Below are positions 34,601-44,827 of a DNA stretch of 64,000 bases, piece after piece (position 1 is the first letter of the stretch; every line of letters begins with the position of its first letter). The stretch spans positions 1 through 64,000 of the forward strand of contig JAGEMR010000026.1 in the NCBI GenBank assembly GCA_021030915.1, written 5' to 3'. Source of the stretch: Astrothelium macrocarpum (Eukaryota; Ascomycota; Dothideomycetes; Trypetheliales; Trypetheliaceae). Position numbers and translations under genes: made by a program. The notes under the pieces were generated by a model, which had not been told where the DNA came from, made no database searches, and saw nothing but the letters and a program-made list of their open reading frames with translations.

Positions 34601-36406
34601 AGACAAGGAGGCTTCTATGGAAGTGCTCTTCAAGCTGCGGCTCTCACAGGCAGGCCAGGACTGGTTTCTTTGCTCCTTGATAAAAAAGCCGAAGTCAATG
34701 CGCAAGGAGGCTACTATGGAAACGCCCTACAAGCTGCGGCTTGTGCAAGTCCACCCGAGATAGTCTCTTTACTTCTGGATCGAGGTGCAGATGTGAATGC
34801 ACATGGAGGCTTTTATGGAAACGCCCTACAAGCTGCAGTTGATGCTTGTTCGGTGGGCGTGGTCTCTCTGCTTTTGGAAAACGGAGCGGATGTAAATGCG
34901 AAAGGAGGCCATTACGGTAGTGTGCTACATGCGGCAGCTAGTGGAGGCTCAACGGATTTGGTTTCTATGTTGATTGAAAGAGGGGCAAACGTGAACATAG
35001 AGAACGAAAGCCTTCTTACTCCTCTCCACTTCACAGGATCCTTAGAAGTGGCAAAGTTACTGTACGATCGTGGAGCCAACATAAATGCTTGCAGCAAGTT
35101 AGGCGACAGCCTTCTTTGTTCAGCAGCCTCGTGCGGTCGGCTAGACGTCGTGCGATGGCTATTATCCTTGGGTGCTGAATCGTCATTGGCGAATACATCA
35201 GGTCCCACTCCCTTACACTGGGCAAGCACAAACAGTTTGGAGATCGCGAAATTATTGGTGAACGCAGGCGCAGATCTCACCGCTCGTAGTAAAAGTGGCC
35301 GGACTATGCTTCACGAAGCAGCATGGTTTGGCCAACGAAAAATTGTTCAATGGTTGATTCATCTTGGGGCAGACGTGAATGCAACGAACTCATGTGGAGA
35401 GAGTCCGTTGTTTGATGCGGTCAGCAAAGGCCACTATCTGACCGCCAAAATGCTGCTGGACAATGGTGCATCCATCCATCTTCGCGATCACCACGGTTGC
35501 ACTATCCTCCATGCCGCTGCTGTGGCCGGTGAGTCTCAGACTATTGACTGGTTAATTCGTCTCGGTCTAGATGTGAACGCGACAGATTTGAGAGGGCGGA
35601 CTCCACTACACGAGGCGGCCTACCAAGGGCGACATTCTACCGCTGGAGTGCTCTTAGACAAAGGTGCATTAATCAATCCCCCTGATAATACTGGCCAGAC
35701 ACCGCTACACTGTTCTCTCTCTAGCGGCTGCGAATCTGTAGCAGAGCTACTATTGTTACAAAACGCAGACCAGCACCTCCAGGATGGCTACGGCATGAGC
35801 AGTTCCGACTGGATAATGAGTACACCTCGGCTACGAAGGAGATTCAGTCATCTGTTATCGAATCCCCACGACCGTTTACCACGCGGCAGATTGGGTTGCC
35901 TTCATCATTCTGTGCAAAACTCGATATCGAGACTTTTGGCAACAGGTAGTGAGGAATGCCAGGCGGGATATTATGAGCTTAGTCGTTGTCTGATGTTTCT
36001 GGGACAGCGTGACGAAGCATTGGTTGCGCTTCATCTGTATCTTTGCTCAGAATCAATCGAATGTGATGTCTGCGGGTGCATTCCCGAAACGGTCGATTGG
36101 TACACCTGTATGAAATGTCCTGATCTTGACCTGTGCTCCGTATGTTGGCATCAGGATGAGCACATCCGTTCCCAGCGCCACTGTGGACATAACCGCGAGG
36201 AATTCATGCACATTTCTGTGGCAGAGCAATCAGGGCAAAGTCCCAATGTCGTGAACAGTGCTGGTGAAACGAGAACCGCATGGTTGCAGCGAATTCAAGA
36301 AACATTTGGTGAAAAACTACCTATGCCTGTGGATGACGATCAGAGTGTCAAATCCAAAAGTTTGCTGCTGGAGCCCGTGACCGCAGTACGTCCCTGGTTC
36401 CTTTGA
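31663..36406 (+). CDS. NLR-type STAND protein: N-terminal prion-like motif, NACHT, ~18 ankyrin repeats, ZZ zinc finger
   Basis: About 1493 residues. The last exon (32172-36406) is secure. Upstream I propose short exons 31663-31763, 31807-31813 (7-base microexon), 31863-31921, 31963-32013 and 32086-32114; 31973-32013 plus 32076-32114 is an equally in-phase alternative for the last two. The N-terminus carries FNNDANVQNQAATQNFHGD. Then comes the lead-in typical of fungal NACHT proteins (LASLAFPRMFDRRRNIE). Walker A is GKPGSGKST at about 132-140 and Walker B is LIIYIDALDE at about 241-250. About 18 ankyrin repeats span 700-1286, and a Cys/His-rich ZZ-like finger starts at about 1379 (CDVCGC, CMKCPDLDLCSVCW, H-x5-H). 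Fungal NLRs of this plan sense non-self or damage through the repeats and trigger an effector. It is transcribed toward the PNP gene, whose C-terminus repeats the same motif. Confidence 0.85.
34607..35002 (+). repeat. Four highly similar ankyrin repeats with exact 99-base period
   Basis: The GGAGGC start of each unit falls at 34607, 34706, 34805 and 34904. Units encode GG(F/Y/H)YG(S/N)(A/V)L(Q/H)AAA...LVSLLL-like sequence and share long runs of identical DNA, unlike the other, divergent repeats. This points to recent unit duplication or homogenisation, which is typical of NLR recognition regions under diversifying selection. Confidence 0.85.
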
Positions 36407-37239
36407 TTCCAAGTGCGGTGTTATCCAATTAACGAAAGTCAAACTATCTGTCAATGGCTTGGCACTCTAATTTATTGAGAGCGGGATTTTTGAAGACACA
36501 AGGGTGTACCAAATAGTGGGATCTTTCGAGATAATGGAATCGATCCCCATTGTTAGACGGGTAGCCTTGTCTTCTCTGATTATGTCTTGATTTTAGAATC
36601 GCCAGTGAATGTAGCAAATGGAAGGTAAAAGTCGGAGCCAGCTGTTCACATGCCGACAACACTCCTCAACACAAGCATGTGGCGCAGATGATGATAGTAT
36701 ACGCGATGAATAGCTCGATACTTCGTGTTCAGGATTTGGTTTGTCATCAGCGCCGCGGTGCACGCTGACGTTTCTTATGGGTACCGATGAAGCTTGTCTT
36801 GGATTGAGATGAACGATGAGAACTTGTAGTATCATATTTCTGGTCCGGATTTTACCATGAATCTCGATGAGACTTGTTCTTCCTCGTGTATGTTATTTTT
36901 GAACAAAGGTTCCATGCGAATTGCTAGGCAGCAGCCAGATTTGTGATTTAGCTCTACGTTTTGTGGAAATATGGTTGACCCAACGGAGTGCTCAAGATAT
37001 CAATACGGCCTTCTTTGTCATTGTTTGGGTTGATGGTACAAAGCGGCTTCTGAAAAGAAGATAAGAGGAAGGGCAAGATTAGCATTAGCCTCATGCTTTC
37101 GTCATCGGATGGAATTTCCAGGTCGTTAGCTCAGCCTTGTTGGCTGATACTACGGTCAACTCCCGGTCTTCAGTCCTAGACCGCGTGCATTTCTCTGTGC
37201 TATAAGTCGGCATAAGAAGCATTCTTTGTTTTATCTAAT
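36407..37239. other. Intergenic region between the NLR and PNP genes
   Basis: 833 bases in a head-to-tail pair. A weak TATA-like CTATAAG lies about 40 bases before the PNP start. No other gene seen. Confidence 0.5.
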
Positions 37240-38381
37240 ATGATCACTCAGCCGACTGTGGATGATTTCAAGGTAGGCTGGATCTGCGCCGTGCAGACTG
37301 AATATGTAGTGGCTTGCCAACTGCTCGAGGAAGAGTTCCCTCCCCCTCTCAAGTCTAAGCATGATGATAACTTATACACACTTGGGCGGGTCGAAGGTCA
37401 TAACGTTGTGATTGCTTGCCTTCCAAAGGGAAAATATGGAGTGTCATCGGCGACATCCGTGGCAAAAGATATGCTATTTACCTTTCCGTCAATCGAGCTA
37501 GGACTCATGGTTGGTATTGCGGGAGGAGCACCAAGTGGAAAGCATGACATCCGCCTTGGAGATGTTGTAGTTGGCCAGCCCGTTGGCCAATCTAACGGAG
37601 TTATGCACTACGCATTTGGTAAAGCTATCCAAGAGCGACGATTCGAACGCACAGGTGCTCTAAATGCTCCACCGCGAATGATGTTGTCGGCACTGCAGAA
37701 GCTTGCAGTGCGACACGAAACAGATGGCCATCAAATTGCCTCTACAATCGAAGACATGCTCAAGCGCAAACCTCGTTTACAAAAGAGGTATCAGCGCCCA
37801 GCGGCAGACACGGATAAGCTATTCCAGCCGTCCTTTCTTCACGCGGACGATAGTCAACCCTGTTCAAGCCTTTGTGCCCAGCAAAGCGAACAAATGATAG
37901 TGCGATGTGCACGCGATGAAAGCGACAACGACCCGGCTATTCATTACGGTCTAATTGCCTCGGCAGACAGGTTGGTGAAAGATGCGCAAATACGGGACTA
38001 TTTAGCCAAAAGTGAGAATGTTCTCTGCTTCGAGATGGAAGCTGCTGGGCTGATGGATAATTTCCCGTGCGTCGTCATTCGAGGAATTTGTGATTACTCG
38101 GATACGCACAAGAACGATATTTGGCAAGGCTATGCTGCTGCCACGGCAGCAGCGTACGCAAAAGAGCTGCTTTCAGTGATACCAGCTGCAGAGCTGAAGA
38201 GCTTGCCGGGATACAATAGAGCCCAATCAGAGCAGGTGAGGTCTTTTTGGAAATCCGTCCTGGCTTTGCCGTTGGAATTCTGACACGTTGACAGACTGGT
38301 AGCACCACTTTCAATAATTACGGCAGTGTCCAAAATCAGGCCCACACACAGCATTTCAATGGAGGCTTGACGTTTTCCTGA
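37240..38381 (+). CDS. PNP_UDP-family nucleoside phosphorylase/hydrolase-like protein with C-terminal prion-like motif
   Basis: Two exons, 37240-38235 and 38295-38381 (phase 0, 59-base intron GTGAGG...TTGACAG); 360 residues. Residues 1-325 are a PNP_UDP_1 (purine nucleoside phosphorylase / MTA-SAH nucleosidase) domain: VGWICAVQTEYVVA, LMVGIAGGAPSG, IRLGDVVVGQP, and the base/ribose-site segment FEMEAAGLMDNF with IRGICDYSD. Fungal members are common as effector domains in or beside NLRs and would cleave a purine nucleoside-type substrate. A poorly conserved insert (about 160-230) is usual in fungal forms. Exon 2 encodes only 28 residues, ending ...FNNYGSVQNQAHTQHFNGG plus LTFS. This matches the N-terminus of the upstream NLR. 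Without splicing, the protein would read 15 different residues (VRSFWKSVLALPLEF) and lack the motif. Confidence 0.88.
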
Positions 38382-39139
38382 GAAGGATGATGTCAAGTTC
38401 GAAATGAAGGATCCGCGGCAGAGTGCGGGAAGATGTTTCTACTTAATTGTAGTCCCAATAGAGATAGTAGCATTCAGTGCAACGATCATATGTAAAATGT
38501 TGTTTGTTGAGTGAGAATTATAGTTTAATGCGGATGATGGCCGGGCCGAGGCGGGTGGCTGGCGTTGGCAGTCGCAAAGTTGCTTCAGATGCTTCCTTTC
38601 TTTGCCTGCTGACCTCCTGAACACCTTCACCAAAGAAAACAATATCCTCCATCCATCCTCGTTTTTCTGCCAGATCTCGTGTCTGGCATTCGTATACACA
38701 TCTCCAGCAATATACAGCCATTATCTATGGGCAATCCACCAACCACGATTCTTTTTTCTTCCTTTGGACGTGTGTGCGACACTGTTTCAGCTTCTTTCCT
38801 GACATCGGGACTTTCAACTGTGGACGCCAGTTTCGCTACTTTCCTCTGGCTAGGGGCATCCGGTCCGCCTTGATTGGGCGGACGAAATATTCTGGCTGTC
38901 ATCTCAGTACGGGTAATGTGATGTCTCCCAAAAACCACCGACACTGCTCTGACTTCCGCAGCCCTTGTATGATCTACAAAACCTGCAACTCACATGTCGT
39001 AATACTGATGCGAGCGATTTTGATACTTGAGTAATTCAGAACGCGCAAGATCTATAAAGATCAAGTTTCAAGGAGGACCCTGAAGATCCAAGAAAATCTT
39101 TTTGGAAGCTGAAGACGGGACTCGTCTTATTCAGCTAGG
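38382..39139. other. Intergenic region upstream of the AGC kinase gene
   Basis: About 760 bases; 3' flank of the PNP gene and promoter of the kinase. No gene seen. Confidence 0.55.
39053..39059 (+). promoter_or_regulatory. TATA-like box of the AGC kinase gene
   Basis: TATAAAG 87 bases before the kinase start codon; spacing fits a core promoter. Confidence 0.4.
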
Positions 39140-40816
39140 ATGAATACCCAGACTGAAATCATGACGGACCTTCGAACTGGCACCCCTCCGATTCGAATCG
39201 CCTCTCCCGGTCCAGCCAGAAATGCCATTCTAAGTCCACCTTCAGACACTCCAGAACCAAAGCTGGACATTAATGCTGTCCGGACCAAGGCGGCCAAGAA
39301 AAAGAAAAAGAAGCGAAACAACAAACTTCCAGCTGCGCCAGCTGCTACGACCGTCTACGGTTTTCAGACTCCAGTTACATCTGGAGGTGAAGAATCCGAC
39401 TATTCGACAGCTGGTTCGCCCAGACTTGGTGCCAGGGGCAGTAATCTGCCAAGCGTAACTAGCAGTCCCAGTTTGAACGCTGTTGCAAGCGGAGGCACTG
39501 GCATCAGTGCGCTCAGGTTGCAGTTGGATGCGCTCAGTCTCCAGAATAGCGTACGCCCTTCGCCTCAACGTTCTTCAAGCAAATTGAGGTCGAACATCTC
39601 CAGCCCAGGCGGTTCATCACAGACACCAAGTGATGGCGACCGAACTGAAATGGATTGTTATGAGATCCCTCTTGAAGATGATTTCGTCAGTCCCGAAATA
39701 AGTTCCAAGCCAATGATCAGCGCAGTTGAAGGAGGTCTTCGCCAGGATTCAATTGTTCGCAAAATGACTGCCTCGGATTTTGAGTCTCTCACGTGTCTTG
39801 GGAAGGGCACCTTTGGTACTGTTCTGCTTGTCAAGCAGCGTGCCACTGGTCGCCTTTATGCGCAAAAGCAATTCCGCAAGGCTTCTCTGACCGTCCACAA
39901 GAAACTTGTTGAGCAGACCAAAACCGAGCGCGTAATCCTCGAGTCAATCAATCGCCACCCGTATGTGGTCAAGCTATACTACGCCTTCCAAGATCACGAG
40001 AAGCTTTACCTGATTCTTGAATACGCCCAGGGCGGTGAATTGTTCACACATCTCGCAACAGAGAAGATGTTCAGCGAAGAAGTCGCTGCATTCTACATGG
40101 CGGAAATGGTCCTCGCGCTTGAGCACCTACATACCAACATTGGTGTCATCTATCGCGACTTGAAGCCAGAAAATTGTCTTTTGGATTCCGAAGGCCATCT
40201 ATTGCTCACTGATTTTGGTCTGTCCAAAGTCGCAGTCGATGATGATACTCGCTGTAATTCCGTGCTTGGCACTATTGAGTACATGGCACCGGAAGTAATT
40301 CAAGGTCAAGATTACGGAATGGCAGTAGATTACTGGTCACTCGGCGCTATTGGCTTCGATCTCCTGACCGGCAGTCCTCCGTTCACAGGTCCGAACCATA
40401 CCAAGATCCAAGACAAGATTCTCAAATCCAAACTTGTTCTACCTTACTTCCTCGGTCCAGACGCCAAAGACCTGCTCACTCGTCTCTTGCGAAAGGAGCC
40501 AAAGAAGCGCTTGGGCGCTAATATGCCCAAGGATCTTCAAACGATCAAGAAACATCGCTTCTTCCGCAAGATCGACTGGAAAGCGTTGGAGCGGAGGGAG
40601 TTGGAGCCGCCTATCAAGCCGCTGATTACTGATCCGGAATTGGCGGAGAACTTCTCCAAAGAGTTTACGGAATTGGCTATGAGCCCAGTAACTGCAACAG
40701 CTGGGAAAGGGTTCGATGACATTGTCATGATGAAAGGTGAAGAGGGCAATGTTTTTGGTGGATTCAGTTTCGTCGCCAGTCAGAGCCTTTTGGATAGTGG
40801 GGAATGGGGTTTCTAG
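39140..40816 (+). CDS. AGC-family serine/threonine kinase, S6K/Psk1-like
   Basis: Single exon, 558 residues. A disordered Ser/Pro-rich N-terminus with a Lys-rich run (AAKKKKKKRNNK) precedes a kinase domain at about 213-471. The Gly loop is LGKGTFGTV, the catalytic loop YRDLKPEN (R339, D340) and the metal loop DFG. The activation loop CNSVLGTIEYMAPE has its phosphosite at S374, where most AGC kinases have T. The AGC tail is complete: a turn-motif-like MSPVT and a hydrophobic motif FGGFSF with S543 as the acceptor, the hallmark of kinases switched on by TORC1/2 and PDK1. Overall it matches S. pombe Psk1 / yeast Ypk3, which phosphorylate ribosomal protein S6 downstream of TORC1. Orthology is by recognition of architecture only. 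Confidence 0.9.
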   Translation: MNTQTEIMTDLRTGTPPIRIASPGPARNAILSPPSDTPEPKLDINAVRTKAAKKKKKKRNNKLPAAPAATTVYGFQTPVTSGGEESDYSTAGSPRLGARGSNLPSVTSSPSLNAVASGGTGISALRLQLDALSLQNSVRPSPQRSSSKLRSNISSPGGSSQTPSDGDRTEMDCYEIPLEDDFVSPEISSKPMISAVEGGLRQDSIVRKMTASDFESLTCLGKGTFGTVLLVKQRATGRLYAQKQFRKASLTVHKKLVEQTKTERVILESINRHPYVVKLYYAFQDHEKLYLILEYAQGGELFTHLATEKMFSEEVAAFYMAEMVLALEHLHTNIGVIYRDLKPENCLLDSEGHLLLTDFGLSKVAVDDDTRCNSVLGTIEYMAPEVIQGQDYGMAVDYWSLGAIGFDLLTGSPPFTGPNHTKIQDKILKSKLVLPYFLGPDAKDLLTRLLRKEPKKRLGANMPKDLQTIKKHRFFRKIDWKALERRELEPPIKPLITDPELAENFSKEFTELAMSPVTATAGKGFDDIVMMKGEEGNVFGGFSFVASQSLLDSGEWGF

Positions 40817-40960
40817 CATCATTAAGCATGTCGGTTCATCGATTTCGTCCGTTTTCGAATTCTTTTATCATTGGGTACTTTCACGAGCACACCTGGCAAC
40901 CATATTTCCTGTAACGCGCTTTTCCATCCATAGCAATACTAGTCCATTCATCCATCCCAT

Positions 40961-42738
40961 TCACAACTCCCTCCACTCATGCCCCTTCTCCCACGCATAC
41001 CCCACCCGCAACACCACCTCCTCCGCCCACCACCGCCCCACCACCTGCATCCCCACGGGCACCTTCCTCCCTTCCTCCCTCAACGGCCCCTCCTCCACGG
41101 CCACTATCCCCATCGGCACCGTCAACGCAGGATGTCCCGTCTGATTAAACCCGCACGTATTCGCCGTCACCCCCAGCTGGCCCCTCAACTGCTCCAACGG
41201 CATCGCATCGCGCTCCGCGTGCGGCGGCGCAGGCTTCGGCAGCGTCGGCGTCAGCAGCACGTCGAGCGCGTGTGTCGCGAACGCGGCGTCGTACGCGTCG
41301 CGCAGTGCGCGCGCGAGGTTCGTCGCCTTCGCTTGCAGATGCGGGAACGCGGTTGCGGCGTATGCGCCCGCGAGGTAGATGTTCTTGGTCGCGACGTACG
41401 CGGCGTCCCATTGCGAGCCGGAGTGCAGCGGGTGCAGGCGCTGGTTGAGCGAGAGCAGTTCGTGCGTGCGCCGCCCTGCTGCGCTGTGTCGCTTGGTGAG
41501 CCAGCCGCCGGGCTTGGAGACGCCGGTCCAGATGAGAGGGGCTTTGGCGTGGAGGGGGATGGAAATGTCGACGAGGGTGGCGTGGGAGGTTTTGGCGAGG
41601 AGGGAAGTCGCGTGGAGGAAGGCGGATTTGATGGCGGGGGAGAGAGTGGGATGGTTGAGAGATTCCGTGATGATGCCGGTGCGGAGACCGGTGAGGTCGG
41701 TAGGGTTGGAGATGCTTTGGAGGTTTGCAGCATAAGGAGGAATGTGCGATCGCGCTGGGGCGGCGAAACTGCGGTCGTCGATGTTGTCGGTCCCCGCGAT
41801 GGCTTCCAGGAGAAGAGCGTTGTCGAGGACTGTGCGTGTCATAGGGCCGAGGTGATCATTCGTGGGTTCGTTGGAACCGCAGCCGGTGTACGGGATCAAA
41901 CCGAAGGTGGGTTTGAATCCAACAAGTCCGCAAGTGCATGCTGGAATACGAACTGAACCCCCTAAACAAAGACTGAGCTGATTCTCGTACTGATTAAGGA
42001 CAGGCAAGAAAAGTCTACCTTGGTCTGCGCCGATGGCAAGATCAACTTCTTGATTCGCTACAAGCACTCCGCACCCACTCGAACTTCCACCACTGCTATA
42101 TCCTTCAGCAAAAGGATTGTGTACTGGACCAGTGGCAGCAGAGCTCGAAGTTGCACTGTGACACATGTTCTCGCAAGTTGCTTTACCAACAATATGGCCG
42201 CCGGCCTCAAGAATCCGGGTAACGACAGAGGCGTCAATCCTCTTGATATTTGAGCCAGATCCGAAAGGAGACAAGAGTAACGCTTACCGGAACGAAATCT
42301 TTTACAAAGTCTGTGCCTAGCAACATTGGAACATTGGCTACGGCAATGTTGTCTTTGAGAACCACGGTTTTGCCAGCCAAAAGACCAGAGTGCGAAGAAG
42401 CTTTGTCCTTGATACTGCATTTCCAAGCCCAGGCGCCGTGCTTGTTTTCTTCCTGTACTGGATAATGGACATTTTCTCTTGGGAACTTATCGAAATCTAC
42501 CTGAGGCTCATAGTCTGTTCAGGACTCAGCAACGTAGATTGCACCATCTATTTTTTGAGCGTAAAGTACCTGGCATGTCCATGAGCTCTACAGCTGATTC
42601 ATGGAAGGTGGCCAAGAGCTTTCTATAGTCTTCACGTTCTCCATCTTTAAGACTAACGCCCAAAGATTCACAAGCTCTATCTAGATCTTTATTTGTTACA
42701 GGATTATCCTTCTTAGGCGAGATAGAAAGGACAGACAT
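40961..42738 (-). CDS. Amidase-signature family enzyme
   Basis: Four exons, 42738-42570, 42514-42288, 42241-42019 and 41961-40961, with introns of 55, 46 and 57 bases, all in phase; 539 residues. The third intron has no stop and would read through in frame, but removing it restores GADQGGSVRIPA, the block with the nucleophilic Ser. The other triad parts are the Lys in GKTVVLKDNIAV and the cis-Ser in GYSSGGSSSG. GLVGFKPTFGLIPYTG and GPMTRTV are further signature elements. The family hydrolyses amides to acid plus ammonia. It is divergent from a PuuE-like deacetylase gene 404 bases away and near an amino-acid-type permease, which suggests use of an amide as nitrogen source. The last exon is strikingly GC-rich in third positions (about 40980-41480). 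Confidence 0.92.
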
Positions 42739-43142
42739 GGTAGTTGATGTGGACCATTTAGTATGTGGAAGTTTCTTCTTTCCTTGAAATGCCTACAAGA
42801 TGGCAATTCCAACGAGCCATGTCATAAACCCCGTAACCTCGGCGCAAAGGATGCCATAGTAGTAATGGGAACCGATAGCCAAAGCAAGGTTAAAGTGGGA
42901 TGATTGATAAGGCTTAGCCATCGAAAGATCAAGTTCGAGCAGCAAGCAGGGATCAGAGGCGGGGAGCGCAGCACCTCCACCATTGCAGCAATGTATCTAT
43001 ACTTCTGCCATGCCATTATTCGTCATGACGAAATGGAAAGAGGTGGGACTGGGATGATCATGTAGATTGTCAGTCTTGATAGTTGATTAAGAAAGTAAGC
43101 GGTCTCTATCTCTTTTATCTCTTCTGGCGAGAGCTACTAATA
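42739..43142. promoter_or_regulatory. Divergent promoter with four WGATAR (AreA/NIT2-type) motifs
   Basis: In 404 bases shared by the amidase and deacetylase genes I find TGATAA at 42905-42910, TGATAG at 43077-43082, CTATCT (reverse AGATAG) at 43106-43111 and TTATCT (reverse AGATAA) at 43115-43120. Clustered WGATAR sites are the known target of the AreA/NIT2 GATA factors of nitrogen metabolite repression. Function here is inferred; single sites are frequent by chance, and the cluster just before 43143 is the stronger signal. Confidence 0.45.
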
Positions 43143-44310
43143 ATGCCTCACGTTGAAGAGAGTGTGCAACTACCACGAGATTTCGAAGGTGACTGTTCAT
43201 CATGAAATTCCTTTCCCTCTTTACATGCTGACTTTTCAGGCTTCGGTGAGGAGGGTGGTCGTGTGCCATGGCCAAACGGAGCTCGTATCGCTGTTTCTTT
43301 CATCCTCAATTATGAAGAAGGGGGCGAAAGGTCAATGGAGGATGGTGATGGCTTAAGCGAACCTTACTTGTGGGAAAAAGGCTCAACTGGCGGTATCAAG
43401 CCTGGAGGACGTTATTTGAACTCTGAGCACGATTTTGAGTACGGCAGTCGCGTGGGTTGTTGGAGGATTTTCCGATTGATGAAAGAATTTGGGTGGAATA
43501 TGACGCTGTGGGCAATTGCCAAAGCAATGGAGCGGAATCCTGCCTTTGCCAAAGCTTGCGTCAGAGAGGGTCATGAAATTGGAGCGCATGGTGAGAAATC
43601 CTACCACATGAACAACAGGAAGGATTGACTTGGCGATCAAAATCTGCTCAAAACATCATAGCTTGCTGACGAGCTGTCTTCCAGGGCTAAGATGGCTGGA
43701 AATCTGGGACTACAGCGTTGAAGATGACAAAAAGTACATCAAAGACACCTGGCTTGCTCTCAAAGAAGCCACCGGGGAAATGCCCGTGGGTTTCTATTTT
43801 GGCCGAGGGACTCCTCAAACCCATACATTGGTTCCAATTGTTCTGAAAGAGATTGGCCACAAATTGCTCTATTCCTCTGAGGTATACAACGATGATGTTC
43901 CTTACTGGGTTGATGTCCCATGGGAAGCTCGATTACCCGAAAAGGAACGCGAGGGAATGCTCGTTGTACCATACAATTATGATTGTAACGACGGTAAATT
44001 CCATATGGCGCCCGGATTCACCACCTCAGCTGGCCAGACGTACGAGAGCTACCTCAAAAGCACCTTTGACATGCTCTATCGTGAAGGCGGTAAAATGATG
44101 AATATACCGATGCATTCGCGGATTGTAGGCAAGCCAGGTCGAGCAGAAGCGCTGAGAAACTTTATGAAGTATATCAGCGATAAGCCGGGCGTGTGGGTTG
44201 CGACACGACGGGATATCGCAAGCCATTACAAGCAGGCTTTTCCGTATAAAGCGAGTAGTCGGACTGGGGACGAATTATCAGGTACTCATTCGGGCAGTTT
44301 TCGGGACTAA
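43143..44310 (+). CDS. Polysaccharide deacetylase-fold protein, PuuE allantoinase-like
   Basis: Three exons, 43143-43188, 43240-43590 and 43685-44310, in phase with introns of 51 and 94 bases; 340 residues. The start LPRDFEGFGEEGG...WPNGARIAVSFILNYEEGGER is characteristic of the PuuE-like branch of carbohydrate esterase 4 folds. The second splice restores EIGAHGLRWLEIWDY, the motif carrying the conserved His. GFYFGRGTPQTHTL and MMNIPMHSRIVGKPGRAEAL (cut to MHSRIVGKPGRAEAL) follow. Members include bacterial cofactor-independent allantoinases and deacetylases of small N-acyl compounds. Neighbours (amidase and permease) favour a small nitrogen compound over chitin as substrate, and there is no signal peptide. 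The exact substrate is unknown. Confidence 0.88.
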
Positions 44311-44827
44311 TGGTAGCTTCGGCATCTGTCCTCCTCGATGATTCGTCAGGACGAAGGGACTGCTGCAAGTCACTGCCAGGGAACACATGATTCGTAGGAA
44401 CCCTCGAACTTGGTCGTTGAATCGCTCAAACACGAAAATTTGTATTTGGCACGTAAAATTTCCTTGCTTGTCGCGTAAGCTGCTACATTGTTGTCGTGAC
44501 CGTGCTATCTCATGAATGATAGAAGCAGCTGTGCTATACTACTAATCTTCACGATGCAGCATGGGTAAGCAATTAACAAATCGCCTAACTTGTGCATGAA
44601 TGATTACATGTAGGCGAGTATAAGCACACCACTGCGATCGAGTTAGTTCGTTTTCTAGACGTCATCAAGCATTTCTCTCTTATGCGCGTCTTATCTCAAT
44701 TGTATCCTCGATGTGCCTTTCAAATGACTCTCAAATTGAGCCAACTTGTCCACATTAGAGAATTGTAATTAGTAGCGCATCAAACCTTTGCAAGACCGAT
44801 CAAGTTTAACTCGAATATTGTCACAAC
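44311..44827. other. Intergenic region upstream of the permease gene, with GATA motifs
   Basis: 517 bases containing CTATCT at 44505-44510, TGATAG at 44517-44522 and TTATCT at 44691-44696, again WGATAR-type. No gene seen. Confidence 0.45.

Noticed and set aside
40979..41956. 325-codon plus-strand frame opposite the amidase
   Set aside because: Antisense product of the GC-rich third positions of the amidase exon; composition is Arg/Pro/Gly-rich without domains.
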